Assembly: GCA_027604505.1 (NCBI GenBank)
Contig: JADIIX010000065.1
Coordinates: 1-64,000, forward strand
Direction of reading: 5' to 3'
Length of the DNA: 64,000 nt
From: Gonapodya sp. JEL0774
Taxonomy: Eukaryota > Monoblepharomycota > Monoblepharidomycetes > Monoblepharidales > Gonapodyaceae
The notes under the pieces were generated by a model. The model did no database searches. It saw only the letters and a list, made by a program, of their open reading frames with translations, and was not told the origin of the DNA. The position numbers and the translations under genes are program-made. Numbering within the stretch: position 1 is the stretch's first letter; every line of letters begins with the position of its first letter. Shown in pieces: positions 11,849 through 24,100 of the stretch.

Positions 11849-13660
11849 TTATTTGTTTCGTCGAGCAAACGTTTTGATAAATGCTTGGGAACTCTTCGTA
11901 CTAAACGCACTCTCCACCTGCACCGACGATTGGACATTCATATCCATTCTCTCAAACACCAAACTCGCCCCCACTCCTGTTTTCACACCACCCCGCACGG
12001 TCGCCACTCTAGCGACGCGGTCCAAACCCCGTTCCGCCACGGAAACCACTCTTGTCGAAGGTGTTGGAGAGGGGTGTTCAGCTGCTTTGGCGACAGCGAG
12101 AGCGGGTGCAGCCAGAGCCGTCAGAGAGTTCCTAACGTGTTTGTCAATACCGGTGTCAGGTTTCATTGTGAGAAGGGCAGGCTGGGCAGCAATTTTGACG
12201 AGACGCCATACACCATTACGACCGAATTTTGTTCCCGGAGCAAATGCTCGGTCTCCATTCCAAACTCGCAATTCCGCGTGTGACACGGAATCCACTGGAG
12301 GGAACTCTTCCTTCTCGTCCTTCAGTCCTTTCCGCCCAGCCATTGAAGGACGCGCCATCCTCCGTGGGCCTTCAACCCACGACGCCCGAATAGGTGCACC
12401 CGTCGTTTTCCAATCCGTATCCTCATCCCTTGCCAGGACGAACCTCCGAAGCACATTTCCATCAACCCATTTTGCTTCCTCTTGGGTGAGCACCACGTTA
12501 CTACCACCATATGCGAAATCCTGCCTAGCCCGCGAATCGTGAGCAATGTCATCCGTGGTACGAGGCCAGGCCACGCTCTTCAAGAGGGTGGCAACTCCCC
12601 CAGTGCTTGACGGGGAGGCGAGCGAAATCACTGGGTGGAAGCTTGAGGACACCTGTTTCACGAGAGAGACGTCGTCGAGGGCGCGTTTGGTGGTGTTTTG
12701 ATGAGGTGTTGGTAGTGTCCGTGGCCGTGGAGAAGTGGCGCCATCGAGAGTATCGGACTCGAAGAGCCCGACTGTGGGGTCGAGCAGGTGCCAAAAGAGT
12801 CTTTCGTGATCGTGAAGATTCGAGGAGCGGGAGTTTTCTACGGCCAAAAATCTACCAACAGCTTTAAAGGGTACTTGTGTATTCGAAACGTCCAAGGAAT
12901 GCAGATGAGGGAACTTTGGTACAAGCACGGATAAAGTTCGCTCCGTGACGGACGTCAGCGAGAGATTCAGGTGTTGGAGGTTTACGAGAGATGAGACGCT
13001 ATCGAGAGCCTCGTCGTCCACTTCCCTGCCGTCACCGCTTTCCTGATCGGAATCATCGTTTACGGTAGCATCGACGTCAACTCCTGCCCCCAACACCCTC
13101 ACAAGATGGCTCACACCATCATCACCAATCCCAGCGTTCCCTCGTAAGTCCAGAGAGATCAAAGACTTCAGCCTTGCGAAATACACGAGATCTTGGCTTT
13201 CGAGGCCACAGCCTCGGAGCTCAAGGCGGACGAGAATCGGTCCAAATGAGGCGATCCGCAGAAGTCGTGTGAGGGGACGCGGATCCGCCGCGGAGAACGC
13301 GGTTCCCTCCTCAAAAGCAGCACGCTTGGAAGTGATTTGAACGTTGTGAATTCGAAGTGACCGGCGTTCTGTTGGCAGGGACCCAACCTCTCCCGGATAA
13401 CCCTCCATGAACCGCGCGAGAAGGCGTACTACTCGTCTTCGGACATCTGCAGGGAGCGATCGATCCCACCAATTATCCAGACGCTCGAAAATCAAACGTC
13501 CATACGGATTCCACGGAACGCTCTCCTTGAGGTCCAGGTATATGGGAACGGACGTGCGTTTCCGGAACAGAAGTAGGTCAAGAAGCGCGTCAACAGCGAT
13601 GTCCGTGAGGCGTGGGATCACACGGTGGAGTTGCGGGGGTGTTGAGTACGTCGATGACAT
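11849..13660 (-). CDS. Leucine-rich repeat protein, possibly LRRC42-like
   Basis: A single uninterrupted frame of about 603 residues, one of the few apparently intronless genes here. The ATG at 13660 (MSSTYSTPPQLHRV) was preferred because upstream in-frame codons lack an ATG. The N-terminal part is helical (IAVDALLDLLLF, RRRVVRLLARFMEGYPG). Three or four degenerate LRRs follow: ILVRLELRGCGLESQDLVYF, LKSLISLDLRGNAGIGDDGV, LVNLQHLNLSLTSVT and FPHLHSLDVSNTQV, of the cysteine/ribonuclease-inhibitor type. An acidic insert (DDSDQESGDGREVDDE) separates the repeats. The C-terminal half is basic and low in predicted structure. The layout resembles LRRC42, but this rests on architecture only. It probably acts as a protein-interaction scaffold; no enzymatic motif is visible. 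Confidence 0.75.
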   Translation of the reverse strand: MSSTYSTPPQLHRVIPRLTDIAVDALLDLLLFRKRTSVPIYLDLKESVPWNPYGRLIFERLDNWWDRSLPADVRRRVVRLLARFMEGYPGEVGSLPTERRSLRIHNVQITSKRAAFEEGTAFSAADPRPLTRLLRIASFGPILVRLELRGCGLESQDLVYFARLKSLISLDLRGNAGIGDDGVSHLVRVLGAGVDVDATVNDDSDQESGDGREVDDEALDSVSSLVNLQHLNLSLTSVTERTLSVLVPKFPHLHSLDVSNTQVPFKAVGRFLAVENSRSSNLHDHERLFWHLLDPTVGLFESDTLDGATSPRPRTLPTPHQNTTKRALDDVSLVKQVSSSFHPVISLASPSSTGGVATLLKSVAWPRTTDDIAHDSRARQDFAYGGSNVVLTQEEAKWVDGNVLRRFVLARDEDTDWKTTGAPIRASWVEGPRRMARPSMAGRKGLKDEKEEFPPVDSVSHAELRVWNGDRAFAPGTKFGRNGVWRLVKIAAQPALLTMKPDTGIDKHVRNSLTALAAPALAVAKAAEHPSPTPSTRVVSVAERGLDRVARVATVRGGVKTGVGASLVFERMDMNVQSSVQVESAFSTKSSQAFIKTFARRNK

Positions 13661-14188
13661 TCGAGCGGTTGATTTGAAGCGAAATGTCCACAAAATTGGA
13701 GAATCTCAGCAGAAATCAGAGGACTACTTTCGAGAAAAGAGGTGACGATAAAGGGAATTCTACCGTCGATGGGGAAATCATGGTGGAATCTGCCAATCCG
13801 GGTAGCCAAATCAATGTCGTACCAATACTTTGGTCACCTGACTTGCTCCCTGAGAGCTTTCACGTCATAAATTCGTATCGAAGCATCATACACTCACGCG
13901 AATGAAATTTCCTATGAATTCATCGCACTTTCTCTTGCGAGACCTTCACATGAGTTCAATTCTCCGACCAAAGTATTATGCTAGGACGTCCACAATGAAT
14001 TGAATAAACAGGAGAATGCAAAAAATGTAAGCATGGCATGTGCATACACAGGTAAAAATCGTTAAGACAATAATCCTGGGAGAAGCAGAGATGGGCTAAA
14101 ATGCTTGGCCTCAGATCATGGGGCGATTGGTGCGGCCTCTGCGGCAGGGGTACGATCACACTTCTGGCTCTTTTCCTTGACGACCACG
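13661..14188. other. Divergent intergenic (bidirectional promoter) region
   Basis: About 530 bases between the start of the LRR gene (-) and the start of the GT49 gene (+). No credible coding exon is visible. It should carry both promoters. Confidence 0.5.
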
Positions 14189-16187
14189 ATGCAAGAACAT
14201 CCACCGCATTTCTCTGTCGATCCGGGCATACAAGACCGCGTGCCGCTTCTTGTCGGCGACACAGCTGCAGATTCCGAGATGACCAGCGGGATGGGGGGCG
14301 ACCTCAAACTCAGTTTCAGCACCATGAACATGCCCCAACCCTCTATGATTCTCAAACCTGTCGATACTTCAAACCGTGGCTGGAACTCTGGGCTTTGCTG
14401 TATTTCTGGAGCTCATGCAAAAGACGATCCCGTGAACTTTTCACGATGGTCTCGACCTCTACGTCTGCTGTTGGTTCTTTTTCTCATCGTGCTGGGGATT
14501 GTATATAGCACTTGGAGCATTAGAGCTTTCTCACTTCGTGGTCACGATCGACGTCATGCTGACCAAGTGACGCTGTCCTCTGAAGCTGTCGAAAGGGACA
14601 TTGTGTGGTGGAAAGGAGTCAATGACAGAGGTGAGTGTAACAACCAAGTCTCGTGTGATTATCGTCTAATGGATTATTAGCTGACCATTCTGCACCTCGT
14701 TGCAGTTGCCTCTAATGCATTCAACCCAATCCCACACGCCAACACCTTTCCCCCTTCTCTCTTCCTCAAGTTTTTTCAGACCTCTTCCCGCCCTTCTCAG
14801 CTAATTCCATACTACCACCTTGCGACCGTAACACCAACTGCTGATGGTGTGACTCTTAATACCATGTTCACCGCAAAACGCCTTGATCGTCTTCCGGCGC
14901 TCGTAGCCGAATGGCGGGGCCATGTTTCCGTCACACTCCACCTCTCCCCGAATGAGCCTTCTCTCTCGTCAAACTTAGCTCAGCTTTCCAAGTTACTTGC
15001 AGCGAATCCTCTCGTTCGTGCCCTCTGTGATATCCATATCGTCACAGACCGATTCAACCGACAGTTCAATACCTGGCGAAACATTGCTCGGTTCTTCTCT
15101 CGCACAGAGTTCGTTTTCATGCTTGATGGAGATTTCATTGTTGGCGAAGACATCGTCAAGGAGCTTGAGCGAGCGCGTAAAGGGCCGTTGGGGACATTTG
15201 GAGCTGTTGCAGAGAAGGGGCACAAGGGAAAGACTTGGAATCTCAAAGACTTGATGCGTCGAAGGAAAGTTGCACTGGTAGTTCCTGCTTTTGAGTGGAC
15301 ACCAAAGGGAGCAGAAGCTACCGGTAGAGGAGGGGAGCGGAAAGGGCGCTTCATTCGGAGCAAGAAAGAACTCCGCGAGCGGTTCGACCGTGGGGAGGTT
15401 GAGATGTTTCACAACGCCAACTTTGTGAGGCTTCATATTGTTTCCCGTTGTTTAAGTGGCATTTCCATCTCACTTCCACTCTCTGTATCGCATCCAGCGC
15501 GGGCATGGTCCCACAAACTACACAAAGTTCATCCATTCTTCTCAGCCGTACATGATCCCACGTTCTTCGTACCAGCGCGCTTTCGAACCGTACCTCATCT
15601 ATCCTCGGGACGGTCCACCGTATTGCGATGAGCGATTCTTTGGATATGGTGCCAACAAACAGGCGTGCATGTGGGAAACCTTCCTCGACGGATGGGACAC
15701 CGTTGTGTTGGCGGACTCGTGGGCAGTTCACAGGAGCCACGATTATCCGGAGGTACTCAGAGCGGTAGAGGTGGGCACTGTCTGTTGATCTTTGCAATCA
15801 GTACATGGTGTGCTGATGCAATATTGTCATTTGGTCCGTTATGGTCTGCAGCGTGTCTACAACCGCAATGTATACGACCAATTCAGAGAAGAAAGCTGCA
15901 TGCGGTACAACCGAATGCACGTCGCTTTGAACAAGACGCTCGCGGACAGCCTGGGTGACTACGAGGCCTGGCTCGAAAACGCCTTCACCAACAAGACGTT
16001 TGTGTCATCGGGGCCCAAGGGCGGTTCCGTACTTTCTCTCCTCCCCGACTACATCGATTGCTTGAAGCACGTTCCAAAGGCGAAATGGTTCGTACCGAGC
16101 AATGTGAATATAACTCTTCCGTCAGCTCGGAAGGTGGTGGAATTGGTGGGAGAAGGGAAGGCGAAGGTGTCGAAGAGTTCGCTTTGA
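14189..16187 (+). CDS. LARGE/B4GAT1-type glycosyltransferase (GT49)
   Basis: Type II membrane glycosyltransferase expected in the Golgi lumen. Four exons join in frame: 14189-14630, 14706-15424, 15498-15770 and 15852-16187, about 589 residues. The start is the first ATG in frame (MQEHPPHFS). A cytosolic tail of about 90 residues is followed by one signal anchor (LRLLLVLFLIVLGIVYS). The catalytic domain shows the family's opening segment (TMFTAKRLDRLPALVAEW), the central VFMLDGDFIVGED (the DxD-like metal site), then RGHGPTNYTKFIHSS, IYPRDGPPYCDERFFGYGAN and the late WAVHRSHDYPE. Family members transfer glucuronic acid or xylose in animals; the acceptor in fungi is unknown to me. The last splice was placed at 15771/15852 because the nearer acceptor gives the wrong phase. 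Confidence 0.9.
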
Positions 16188-16476
16188 GCATACCCTGCAT
16201 GGACTGCTTGCATCCGTTAATATGTATTGTCACACGTATTTTTTTGTTTATGTTCTCAGAGAAGAGCTGGACTCAACTTCAATTCCTTAATATTGTGTAA
16301 TATAATGAGTTCACCGACATGAGAGAGAAGGGAAAAGATGTGTGTAAAATCAGTTGTTTCACAGCAGAATGTTCATGCCGAATGCCGGGGAACTGGAAGA
16401 ACAATAATGAAGACAGATATGCTACGAGAAGTACTTCGCTTGTCAATAGTAATCCATAGGCAACTTTGAGACGGGT

Positions 16477-18087
16477 ATGCTGGGGGACGGCAACAGGTCT
16501 CGGTCCTCTAGCACATATATTAGAGGAACAATGTTTCACAACGGTTCACCCGCAGCCACATCGAACTTGATACATGCTATAGAGTCCAATGATTTCGCAG
16601 CCGTGAAACAATCCTTCGCTGACGGAGCAGATCCGAATGGGCGAAAGCAAGTGGAGCTTTCGGTTCGTGTAGGCGGCAAGGAAGAACGGGATTCCAGACC
16701 TGCTGAGTCGGCACTCGCGATCGCCATTCTGAGAAAACGACTGAATATTGTCAAGTGTCTGTTGGATGCAGGTGCGCTTGGGAGCGATCAATGCAATACC
16801 CCGCTTTCAATCTGAAACATTCAACAAAAAAATGAAAGGTTCTGATCCAAACATCCCGATTTCATGGCCGATCTTCGAGTGCCACGATCCTTGGACAGAG
16901 TTTGACTGGAATCATGGACGGTGGCTGACAACGACCGTTGGGAACGCCCTCGAGTTTGCCCTGCTCACTTTGACGGAGCTTGAGTTCAATCTTCCGGGAG
17001 CCCAAGTCTCACACGAAGACCCGCCCGCTGGGTTTCAACCGAAACCTCACGGTGCTGAGCCCCAGCGACATGATGAGAAGCGGAATGTGCTTGATATGGT
17101 ACCAGATCTTGCAATTGTAAAATGCCTGTTGCAGTCAGGAGCAACGGTCACCCCAACAGCCATAGATATGGCAGGCGCCATCAGAGACGGCTCGATTCTT
17201 CCTTCCGATATGGTTGCCACGAGAGATTTTCTCGATTCCTTGCGATCTGTTGTTGGACCATCTTTCGTGGAACCGGCGGAGGTGGAAGACGATGAACCTC
17301 GTCCACACTTGTGGTTCACACAAACGGTTGAGGAACCATTGTCGGAGCATGCATTACTGTCTTCCTCTGCACAACTCATGGAGGCTGTCGATATGGGAAA
17401 CGTTGTCGAAGTCCAGGCGACCCTTGAAGCCGGAGCAGATGTAAATACGTGTCGGATCCTTCAACTCGAGTGCTCGCTTGAAGGAAAGGGGCGTGGTGTG
17501 GACCAGAGGCAAGGGGAATCCGCGCTCGCGGCGTCAATCTTGTCGGGACGTGTTGATCTTGTTGAGGTTTTGCTTGAAGCTGGTGCGTACAATCCTATCA
17601 CGCCCTTCTAGCTGTAACAAGTGTGATTTGCGGTGCAGGCTCAGATCCCATGCTTCCTGTGTACTACTGTACTGCCGAACTGCGATCGCCTTGGGAACAG
17701 TGGGATTTCCGCAACGCTCGCTGGGCTCCCGTTCGATTCAGTTCCTCGCTAGCGCTGGCTCTCCAGTGGGGCTTGGACTGGGTAATCCCACCGGCAAGTG
17801 CATACGTTCATATGCGGGACCCACAGCAACGGCGCACCGTTCAGCGTGAGATCCCTGTTCTGGTGCCGAAGGTTGATATTGTGCGCGCACTCCTCGAGCA
17901 TGGGGCTGTTGTAACACCGAACGACATCGTGGCTGCCAATCAGCTACGGGACAACGCGATTCTACCGGAAGAAATTCCACCAAATGGGCAGTTCTTGGAG
18001 CTCCTGCGCCAAGCATGGAAGGGTGACGAGGTGTTTCCCGAACCACCAAATCCAGAATCCTTGCACGAAAAATATATCCACAATTAA
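16477..18087 (+). CDS. Ankyrin-repeat-like protein built of two duplicated modules
   Basis: Three exons join in frame: 16477-16771, 16839-17582 and 17639-18087, about 495 residues. An ATG at 16531 is an alternative start. Each half begins with ankyrin-like helices (NLIHAIESNDFAAVKQSF; QLMEAVDMGNVVEVQATL), then GADPN/GADVN, then a second helix pair ending IVKCLLDAG or LVEVLLEAG. Each continues with SDP, a W-rich patch (PWTEFDWNHGRW; PWEQWDFRNARW) and a final repeat (IVKCLLQSGATVTPTAI; IVRALLEHGAVVTPNDI) followed by LRD/IRD-G/NxILP. The two halves align along their whole length. The two introns interrupt the gene after LLDAG or LLEAG in the same phase. No enzymatic domain is seen; likely a protein-binding scaffold of unknown role. 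Confidence 0.8.
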
Positions 18088-18227
18088 GAACCAGGAACGT
18101 GAGGGGCACAGGGATTGCAGAACTCGGCGGTAGACGGTAGTGTGGGCCAACCCCATACCCCACTCTCCTCGAACCTTACAGTCTAGATAGTATTAAGCAT
18201 GCATATTTTGAAAACCGACTATGTGAC

Positions 18228-19986
18228 TACAGTTTGGGGAATTTCGCAGACTTCTTGCTGAGCGATGCCATCGCAGCTGTGGCAACGTCCTAAACGAACC
18301 AAGGTCCGAAGATAAGGTGATTAGATCCGCTCCGGGAAAGCAATTGATAATATGCAATACGGACCGATGATTGAAGAGCTGCAGCATTCCACACGGCAGT
18401 GTAATTGAGGCCATCGGCAATCGAGTGGTCCCGAGAGCTACAGAAGACAGAACACGAAGTCAGTCAACGCAAACTCTGAAGTGCACCAGACTTAAGGATA
18501 TGCTCAGGATGACGTACTAATTGAGAATGTTTTTGGAGCCAGAAACTGCCAACGGGCTCTTCCCTGCGATCTCAATTGCCAATTTTATGGCTTCCTTAAC
18601 GGTTTCCTCCTTGGTCGGGAGAACTTTTGACACCAAGCCGTTTTGGAGAGCCTCTGCTGCGCTGAACCAGCGAGCTGTGTAAACCACCTCGCGGGCAAAC
18701 GAAGGGTTTGCGACTGAGTGCATCAGGCGTTGAAGTGTGCCAACTGAATGGATACAGTCTTCAGAGGTTGCAACGGTTGAAAGTGAACAGTTCACAATTT
18801 GCTCACCATCAGCGGCGAGTCCAACATCCACTGATCACGGAACAACCACAACATCATGTGCATATCACCAGTAGACGACCAGGTAAGCCTCAGGAGTCAC
18901 CGTCGACACATTGACAATTTGGAATCGCACCTTCTTTGACTGTGAACGATGCGTCCTCTGAGCAATATCGAATGTCTGCGTAGCCATCATTAGAGTGATA
19001 GAGAACAACCACACAGCATCTCTCCACCAGTCCTCACCTGCAGCAGTCATAAGATCAATTCCGCCGCCAACAACCTTACCATGTGCAGCGACAATTACAG
19101 GTTTATCGCATTGCTCCATCTGTTAAAAGGAGAGCGGAGAGCTCAGCAATATTCCAGAATGACCGTAGTAGGAGAGATGATGTTCTTCCTGGAAGACCAA
19201 CGGACAACATTTGACCGGCTTCGGTATCAGCCTTGCGCGTCCCAAGGTGCAGTGTCACACATCTATGTGCGACGTCTACATGAGTGGTTCCTTGTGGCCG
19301 CCAACCAGGAACGCTGATTGCAGGCACCAAATGTGACGCTACGCAAAAGACACTTCTTCTCAAATCATTCCTTCCCACTACTGCACTATTTTTCAAATAA
19401 AGAGTTGCAGTAGAATACCACTCACTGCGTTGAACGTCTCCTGGGTCTTGAGGACCTCCCTGCGGAGGTGGTAAGCCCTCCTTCCCGCGTCCACTTTAGC
19501 AACAGGACCAGATTTAGGATCAACGATACCCGAAGATGATAGATCGAGTCCTGCCGTAAAGATGCGGGCTTTTGCGAGCGGTCGACGGATATCAGCATAT
19601 GTAGTCGGACAGGTAGGAAGCAGAACGCCTTCTCACCATTGGAAGAAACAACGACAACTCTCACTTCTCCATCTTCTGCAACTTTGTCAAAGCAGTCTTT
19701 GTACTCCCGCCAAAATGTTGCGTTCTACAATCCGGAGATGAAGTTCAGCCATCATAACTTTTCTGCGACTGATTTTCTTTGGGATGCCCACCATTGCATT
19801 CAGGGCTGCAACGTTCCATGATGGTGAGAATCAACGTTGTGTGACAACTCCGTTTGTCAGGAAGATATGAGCTAGTTCAAGTTAGGAGCACAATCTCTCA
19901 CCTTTTGGTCTGTTGAGCTCAACGTGAAGGACACCCTCCGAAGGGAACGAGCATCGGAGAACTTCGTAGGTGTAGTCGAGAGGCAT
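18228..19986 (-). CDS. ECH1: Delta(3,5)-Delta(2,4)-dienoyl-CoA isomerase, peroxisomal type
   Basis: Crotonase-fold enzyme that shifts conjugated double bonds during beta-oxidation of unsaturated fatty acids. The start MPLDYTYEVLR is at 19986. Conserved blocks follow in order on small exons: HVELNRPK, LNAM, FWREYKDCFDKV, RIFTAGLDLSSSGI, EQCDKPVIVAAHGKVVGGGI, TAADIRYCSEDASFTVKEVD, VGLAADVGTLQRL, FAREVVYTARWFSAAEAL and SRDHSIADGLNYTAVWNAA. The three catalytic acids known in the rat enzyme (Asp of ACDIRYC, Glu of VKEVD, Asp of LAADVGT) are all present here. The C-terminus is KFPKL, a plausible variant of the peroxisomal PTS1 signal. One intron, between the segment ending TQETFNA and EQCDKP, is about 300 bases, long for this window. 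About 300 residues, normal for the family. Confidence 0.88.
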
Positions 19987-21162
19987 GGTGGAGTATGAAT
20001 CGTGTGGTTGTTTCGGAAATGGAAAATAGAAATGTCGGATTGTGAAGGCCGCTACCACAAAATAATAGTATTCCCTGAAATTGACCTGTCCCAATTCCCC
20101 ATTGAAACCAAACATCGACGTCACCGAGGTTTGTAGACCCACACAGACCCCGTAGTTAGCGTCCATCGACCTTTCCTAACGCTATTTGGGGCGTTGCTCT
20201 GCTTGCTAGGCCTTCCACGACCTCTTCCATCACCAACTGGCGTCGCTTCAAGACCGCCAAGAACCCCCTTTCTCACCGAGACCTGGTCGAAATGGCCGAC
20301 CGACATACGCCAAAGACCGCCTCTGAAAGCTGGTAGCGGACCACCAACGCTATCCGGACACGGGGGGGTCCCGGGTCTGCGCGCTCGATCGGGGGTGTGC
20401 CTCGGAACGCGAGTGTCTTCAAGCGGTGCAAAGTCAGGCCTTCTGCCGTGCGAGAAGGCTGCCTTTGTCGTAGCGCAGCACAAGCTGCGGGCTCCCTGTC
20501 TCGGAATTCCACCTGCGTGTTGCATCCACGTCTTGGGTGCGTCTGCTTGGCTGCTTAGGAGAACTCCGGCATCGGAATACCCGCGAGCTTGTCTCCGTGT
20601 CAGTATCATGGCTGATTGCGGAGCGGGCGGAAGCGCAGCGGTAGATGGTGTTTTTCACATACTGGAAAGCAATGCTAATGTAAATGTTTTCACATAGTCA
20701 TAATCCAGTAATACTGGAGAGAGCATGTAGTAGCTACTTGGAATATCATCTGTCATCATCGAAAGACCACGCTGAGTTTGCGTGTTTCCGGGCAAGGGAG
20801 GAACTGGCGTTCTTGAATCCATCCTGATCATGCCACGCCAGTCGTTTTCAAATCGAAAGTTCATCAGCGATTGAAACTACTTCACGGTGAAGATGTACAG
20901 AAATCTCTCACCATAATGAACGTTCAAAATACCCTCCAGACTTTTCATCCGCCTTACAGCTCCCGAACCCCTCCACGACGGACTTAAAACATCTCGGATT
21001 TCCCATCTGTACTACTCGGTAAGAACTAAACCAGATAACGATTTGTCTAAGTATCACAAATTAAACTCGTGCAATCTGAAACGGCTATTCAAATCAAGAT
21101 TCGCACATAGTAAAAACGGTCCTTCTAGTCAATTTATCCACATATGCGATAATTCTAAATTG
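19987..21162. other. Long spacer containing a GC-rich block
   Basis: About 1.18 kb between the start of the dienoyl-CoA isomerase gene and the stop of the FATP gene, both on the minus strand. The middle part (about 20165-20660) is GC-rich and is listed separately. The rest is AT-richer and shows no conserved coding segment. Confidence 0.5.
20165..20660. other. GC-rich block with overlapping open frames on both strands
   Basis: Roughly 500 bases of sharply higher GC than the surrounding spacer. It is open over more than 150 codons on both the plus strand (20194-20697) and the minus strand (20121-20609). Neither translation resembles a known domain; both are rich in Pro, Arg and Gly. Boundaries are abrupt. 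It could be a repeat copy, a non-coding transcribed unit, a decayed mobile-element fragment or horizontally acquired DNA. I could not find terminal repeats or a clear target-site duplication by eye. Confidence 0.4.
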
Positions 21163-24100
21163 CTACAGTTTCGCCTTGCCTCCGACCACTTGGTTGTAGA
21201 GGGCAGGTGTCAGTGGAACGTACCCTTTGCCCTCTACATAAAAGTACAATCGATCGTTCACAGTTTTAATATCGAAGCCTTATTGGAGAAGTCATCGTTT
21301 GCCATGAGCTGTCTGTTAATACACAAATTCACCGTCGTGTCGTTCATACCTTCTTTTTGCAGCTCGACCTTCCTGTGCTTGAAGGTCACCTGTCCAATTA
21401 GAGTTGTGCGATGAGAGGACGTCCAAACTCCGAGCTATCTCACTCATGACATGTAGAATTCGTCACAGCTTGCGAAACTTACTGTCGTGACAGAGTCCAT
21501 GTTTTCAAGCACTCTAATAAACCTCGGCACTGCATAGTGGGGAAGCTCACGTTGGCAAAACTGACCTAAACGAACTAGCGACCTCTGCTCGTCGGCCTTT
21601 TCGCTAATGTACAAAAGAAGCACGGTTTGAAAATTAATTTAAAGCTATCCAGACTTAAAGGGTAGAGGGTAGTAGCATGGTCGGTCCCTCACCTGTCTTT
21701 CAGCACAACCGCTGCCATTCCTGCCCGGCCATCGGGGAAAGATGGAACGGTGACACCATATACTATTGCGAAAAAATTGAGCATCGTGCAGAGACCAAAG
21801 TCTTTCATCGCCTCGCACCATTTGACTCGTCCAACAGATTACTCTTCATCATGATGTCTCGCACTTCCATTGTGCTCACATTCTCGCCCTTCCAGCGGAA
21901 AGTATCACCTGAAAGTCATTACCAATCAGTGGGGTGCGCGCTACACAATAGGGGACTATGATTCTCACCGAGGCGGTCAACAAAATAGATCCACCCTCTA
22001 CGATCTCGCATGAGAAGGTCGCCTGTCCTGATACGAACAAGTAAAAGTCAGCTCAAAACATAGCCATTGGCTGAAAGTCACAATCGGCTACCTGATCCAC
22101 TCGTCGCCCTTCTTCATTACATTTCGCATCACCTTCTTGTTTGAGGCTTCAGGGTTACCGTAGTAGCCGTCCCAATTCTAAGCAAGCGAGATTCGGATGA
22201 GTGGGTCGCCATCTCCACACATCGCAAAGTATTACTTACACTGTTCTTAATGCCCGCTGGCATTGGAATCACTTTACTGCAATTCAAGGAAAAAGAATGT
22301 GTCATGGGGGTATGACCGAAAATTAGTCTCGAGAACATACCCAATAAACTCTCCCGGCTCATTGGGACCGCAAGGAATGCAGAAACCGTCGGGTCCGCGA
22401 ACAAGTTCCTCCGTGATGGGATCGATCTAACAGCAAGACTGATTAGTTTGCATTTCGATCGCCGAACACGGATAGCTTGCTTTTCGCTTTACCTTGACAA
22501 TTTGAGGCATAGTTTCAGCATTGGCCAACCTAAGAATGAAAACTTATTGGCATTCTGCAATGAGGGTTCTTCTCGCAAGGTTCGCGCACCTGTATGCAAC
22601 TCCCATGAATCCCACAACACCTTTGCGGCCCCAAGTGTTGAGTGTCGAGGCTGTACCACAACCCTCTGCATAAAATCAAGTGAATGGGTCACATTCGAGG
22701 AAGTGAGATTCCGTAGGCTCTGAAATACGAACCAGTAGATCCATACAGTTCACCGATCATCTGAATACCAAATCTGTCTCGAAACTGGTCCCAAATGTCA
22801 GCACGCAGTCCGTTGCCAAGGCACTTGCGAACGCTGTGGGCGCGGTCTTGTGGAGACGGAGGGGACAAGACAAGGTACCTGTTTCATGGGGAGTGTCATA
22901 CCGCCACGGGAAACCATGGTAAACGGGAACTCAAAAACTTGCCGAAGGATTTCTAGAAACCACACAGGGTCATCAGCTTTCGTCCAGTGGGAAGATACAA
23001 TGTCAAATCAAATTCTCACCTCCAACGTAGTGGAACACCGTTCCCTTGGTCTGTGCCGCATACTGGAAAAATTTGCTGGCGGAAAACTTCCGGGTGCAAA
23101 TGAAAGGGATACCCAACATCCAAGACAATTGCAGTATTATCTGAGCACCCGAGTGCTTTCATGTCGTAGGTCAAACTCTCGTGAGAAATTGGTGTCCCCA
23201 AGGAACCCTTATCGCACTGCACATTGTACTCACAAATAGGGGGGCGACAACGAAACCACGGTCAGATTCGTTTATGACGCCAGAAAAATAGAATCTAAGG
23301 TTACCAGCTGCGCGCAAAAGGAATAATGACATTACGGTCACTGCGAGTTGGGGAGTTCCAACGTTCGAAATGCTCACCGAAGACCCGTGCGTGTGTCATG
23401 GTGGCGGCTTTGGGAAGTCTTTTTGAAAGACAAGAAGAATGTCTAAACGAAAATTCCACCGAAGAAAATCGTGTGAGTAACGGCCATAGGCACTCACCCT
23501 GTGGTGCCTGAGGTGTATATGAGTGAAGCAAGAGAGGTCCACCTGACGTGTGCTCTCGTCTCCTTTGGTATATCGGTGTCGGGATACTTGAGACGCAGCT
23601 CGCTGGCAGGCAAGAGTTCACTTTCAAAGTCGAAAGGAAGCCTCTTTCCTGGAATGGGCAGTGGCGTGTTGGTATAACAAATAAGCCGAACGCCTCGTGC
23701 GCTGAGTTCCTCCACAACCCCTTCCTCGCTAATGATGTTAGCAAGAGTTGGTTCGAAAAAAAGAACAGTGGACTTCGAGATGCCGAACGAGTGGAGAAAC
23801 ACCCGACCCCGCTGATTGTAGTTTTGAAAGGCAACGGAGCAGCCAATCTTCCAAGCAGCGAGAAGGAGGAAGATGAATTCGGGGGTATTCTCGTAAAGGA
23901 TGGCTACGACCCAAAACGTCATCAGGGGCAGAACAAGCACATCAACCCAGGGCCCGCTCACCGATCATATCACCCGGTTTTATTCCAGTAGCAAGCATGA
24001 AGTTCGCAAGCCTGTTAGACTCCATGTCAGTTTCTCTCCATGTGTACCTTCGGGTGTTGGGGAATCCGTCTGGGTCCACAGTGTCTCCCGCTCCGGGTGA

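Noticed and set aside
11816-12542. Plus-strand open frames opposite the LRR gene
   Set aside because: The minus strand carries clear LRR motifs over the same bases; the plus translations show no domain.
15771-15801. A 31-base intron in the GT49 gene ending at the nearest CAG
   Set aside because: It is too short and leaves the wrong phase; the acceptor at 15851 gives an 80-base intron, correct phase and a family-like junction.
19103-19396. Possible extra exon between the TQETFNA and EQCDKP segments of the dienoyl-CoA isomerase
   Set aside because: Direct joining of the two flanking exons gives the contiguous family sequence, so the 300-base stretch is best read as one intron.
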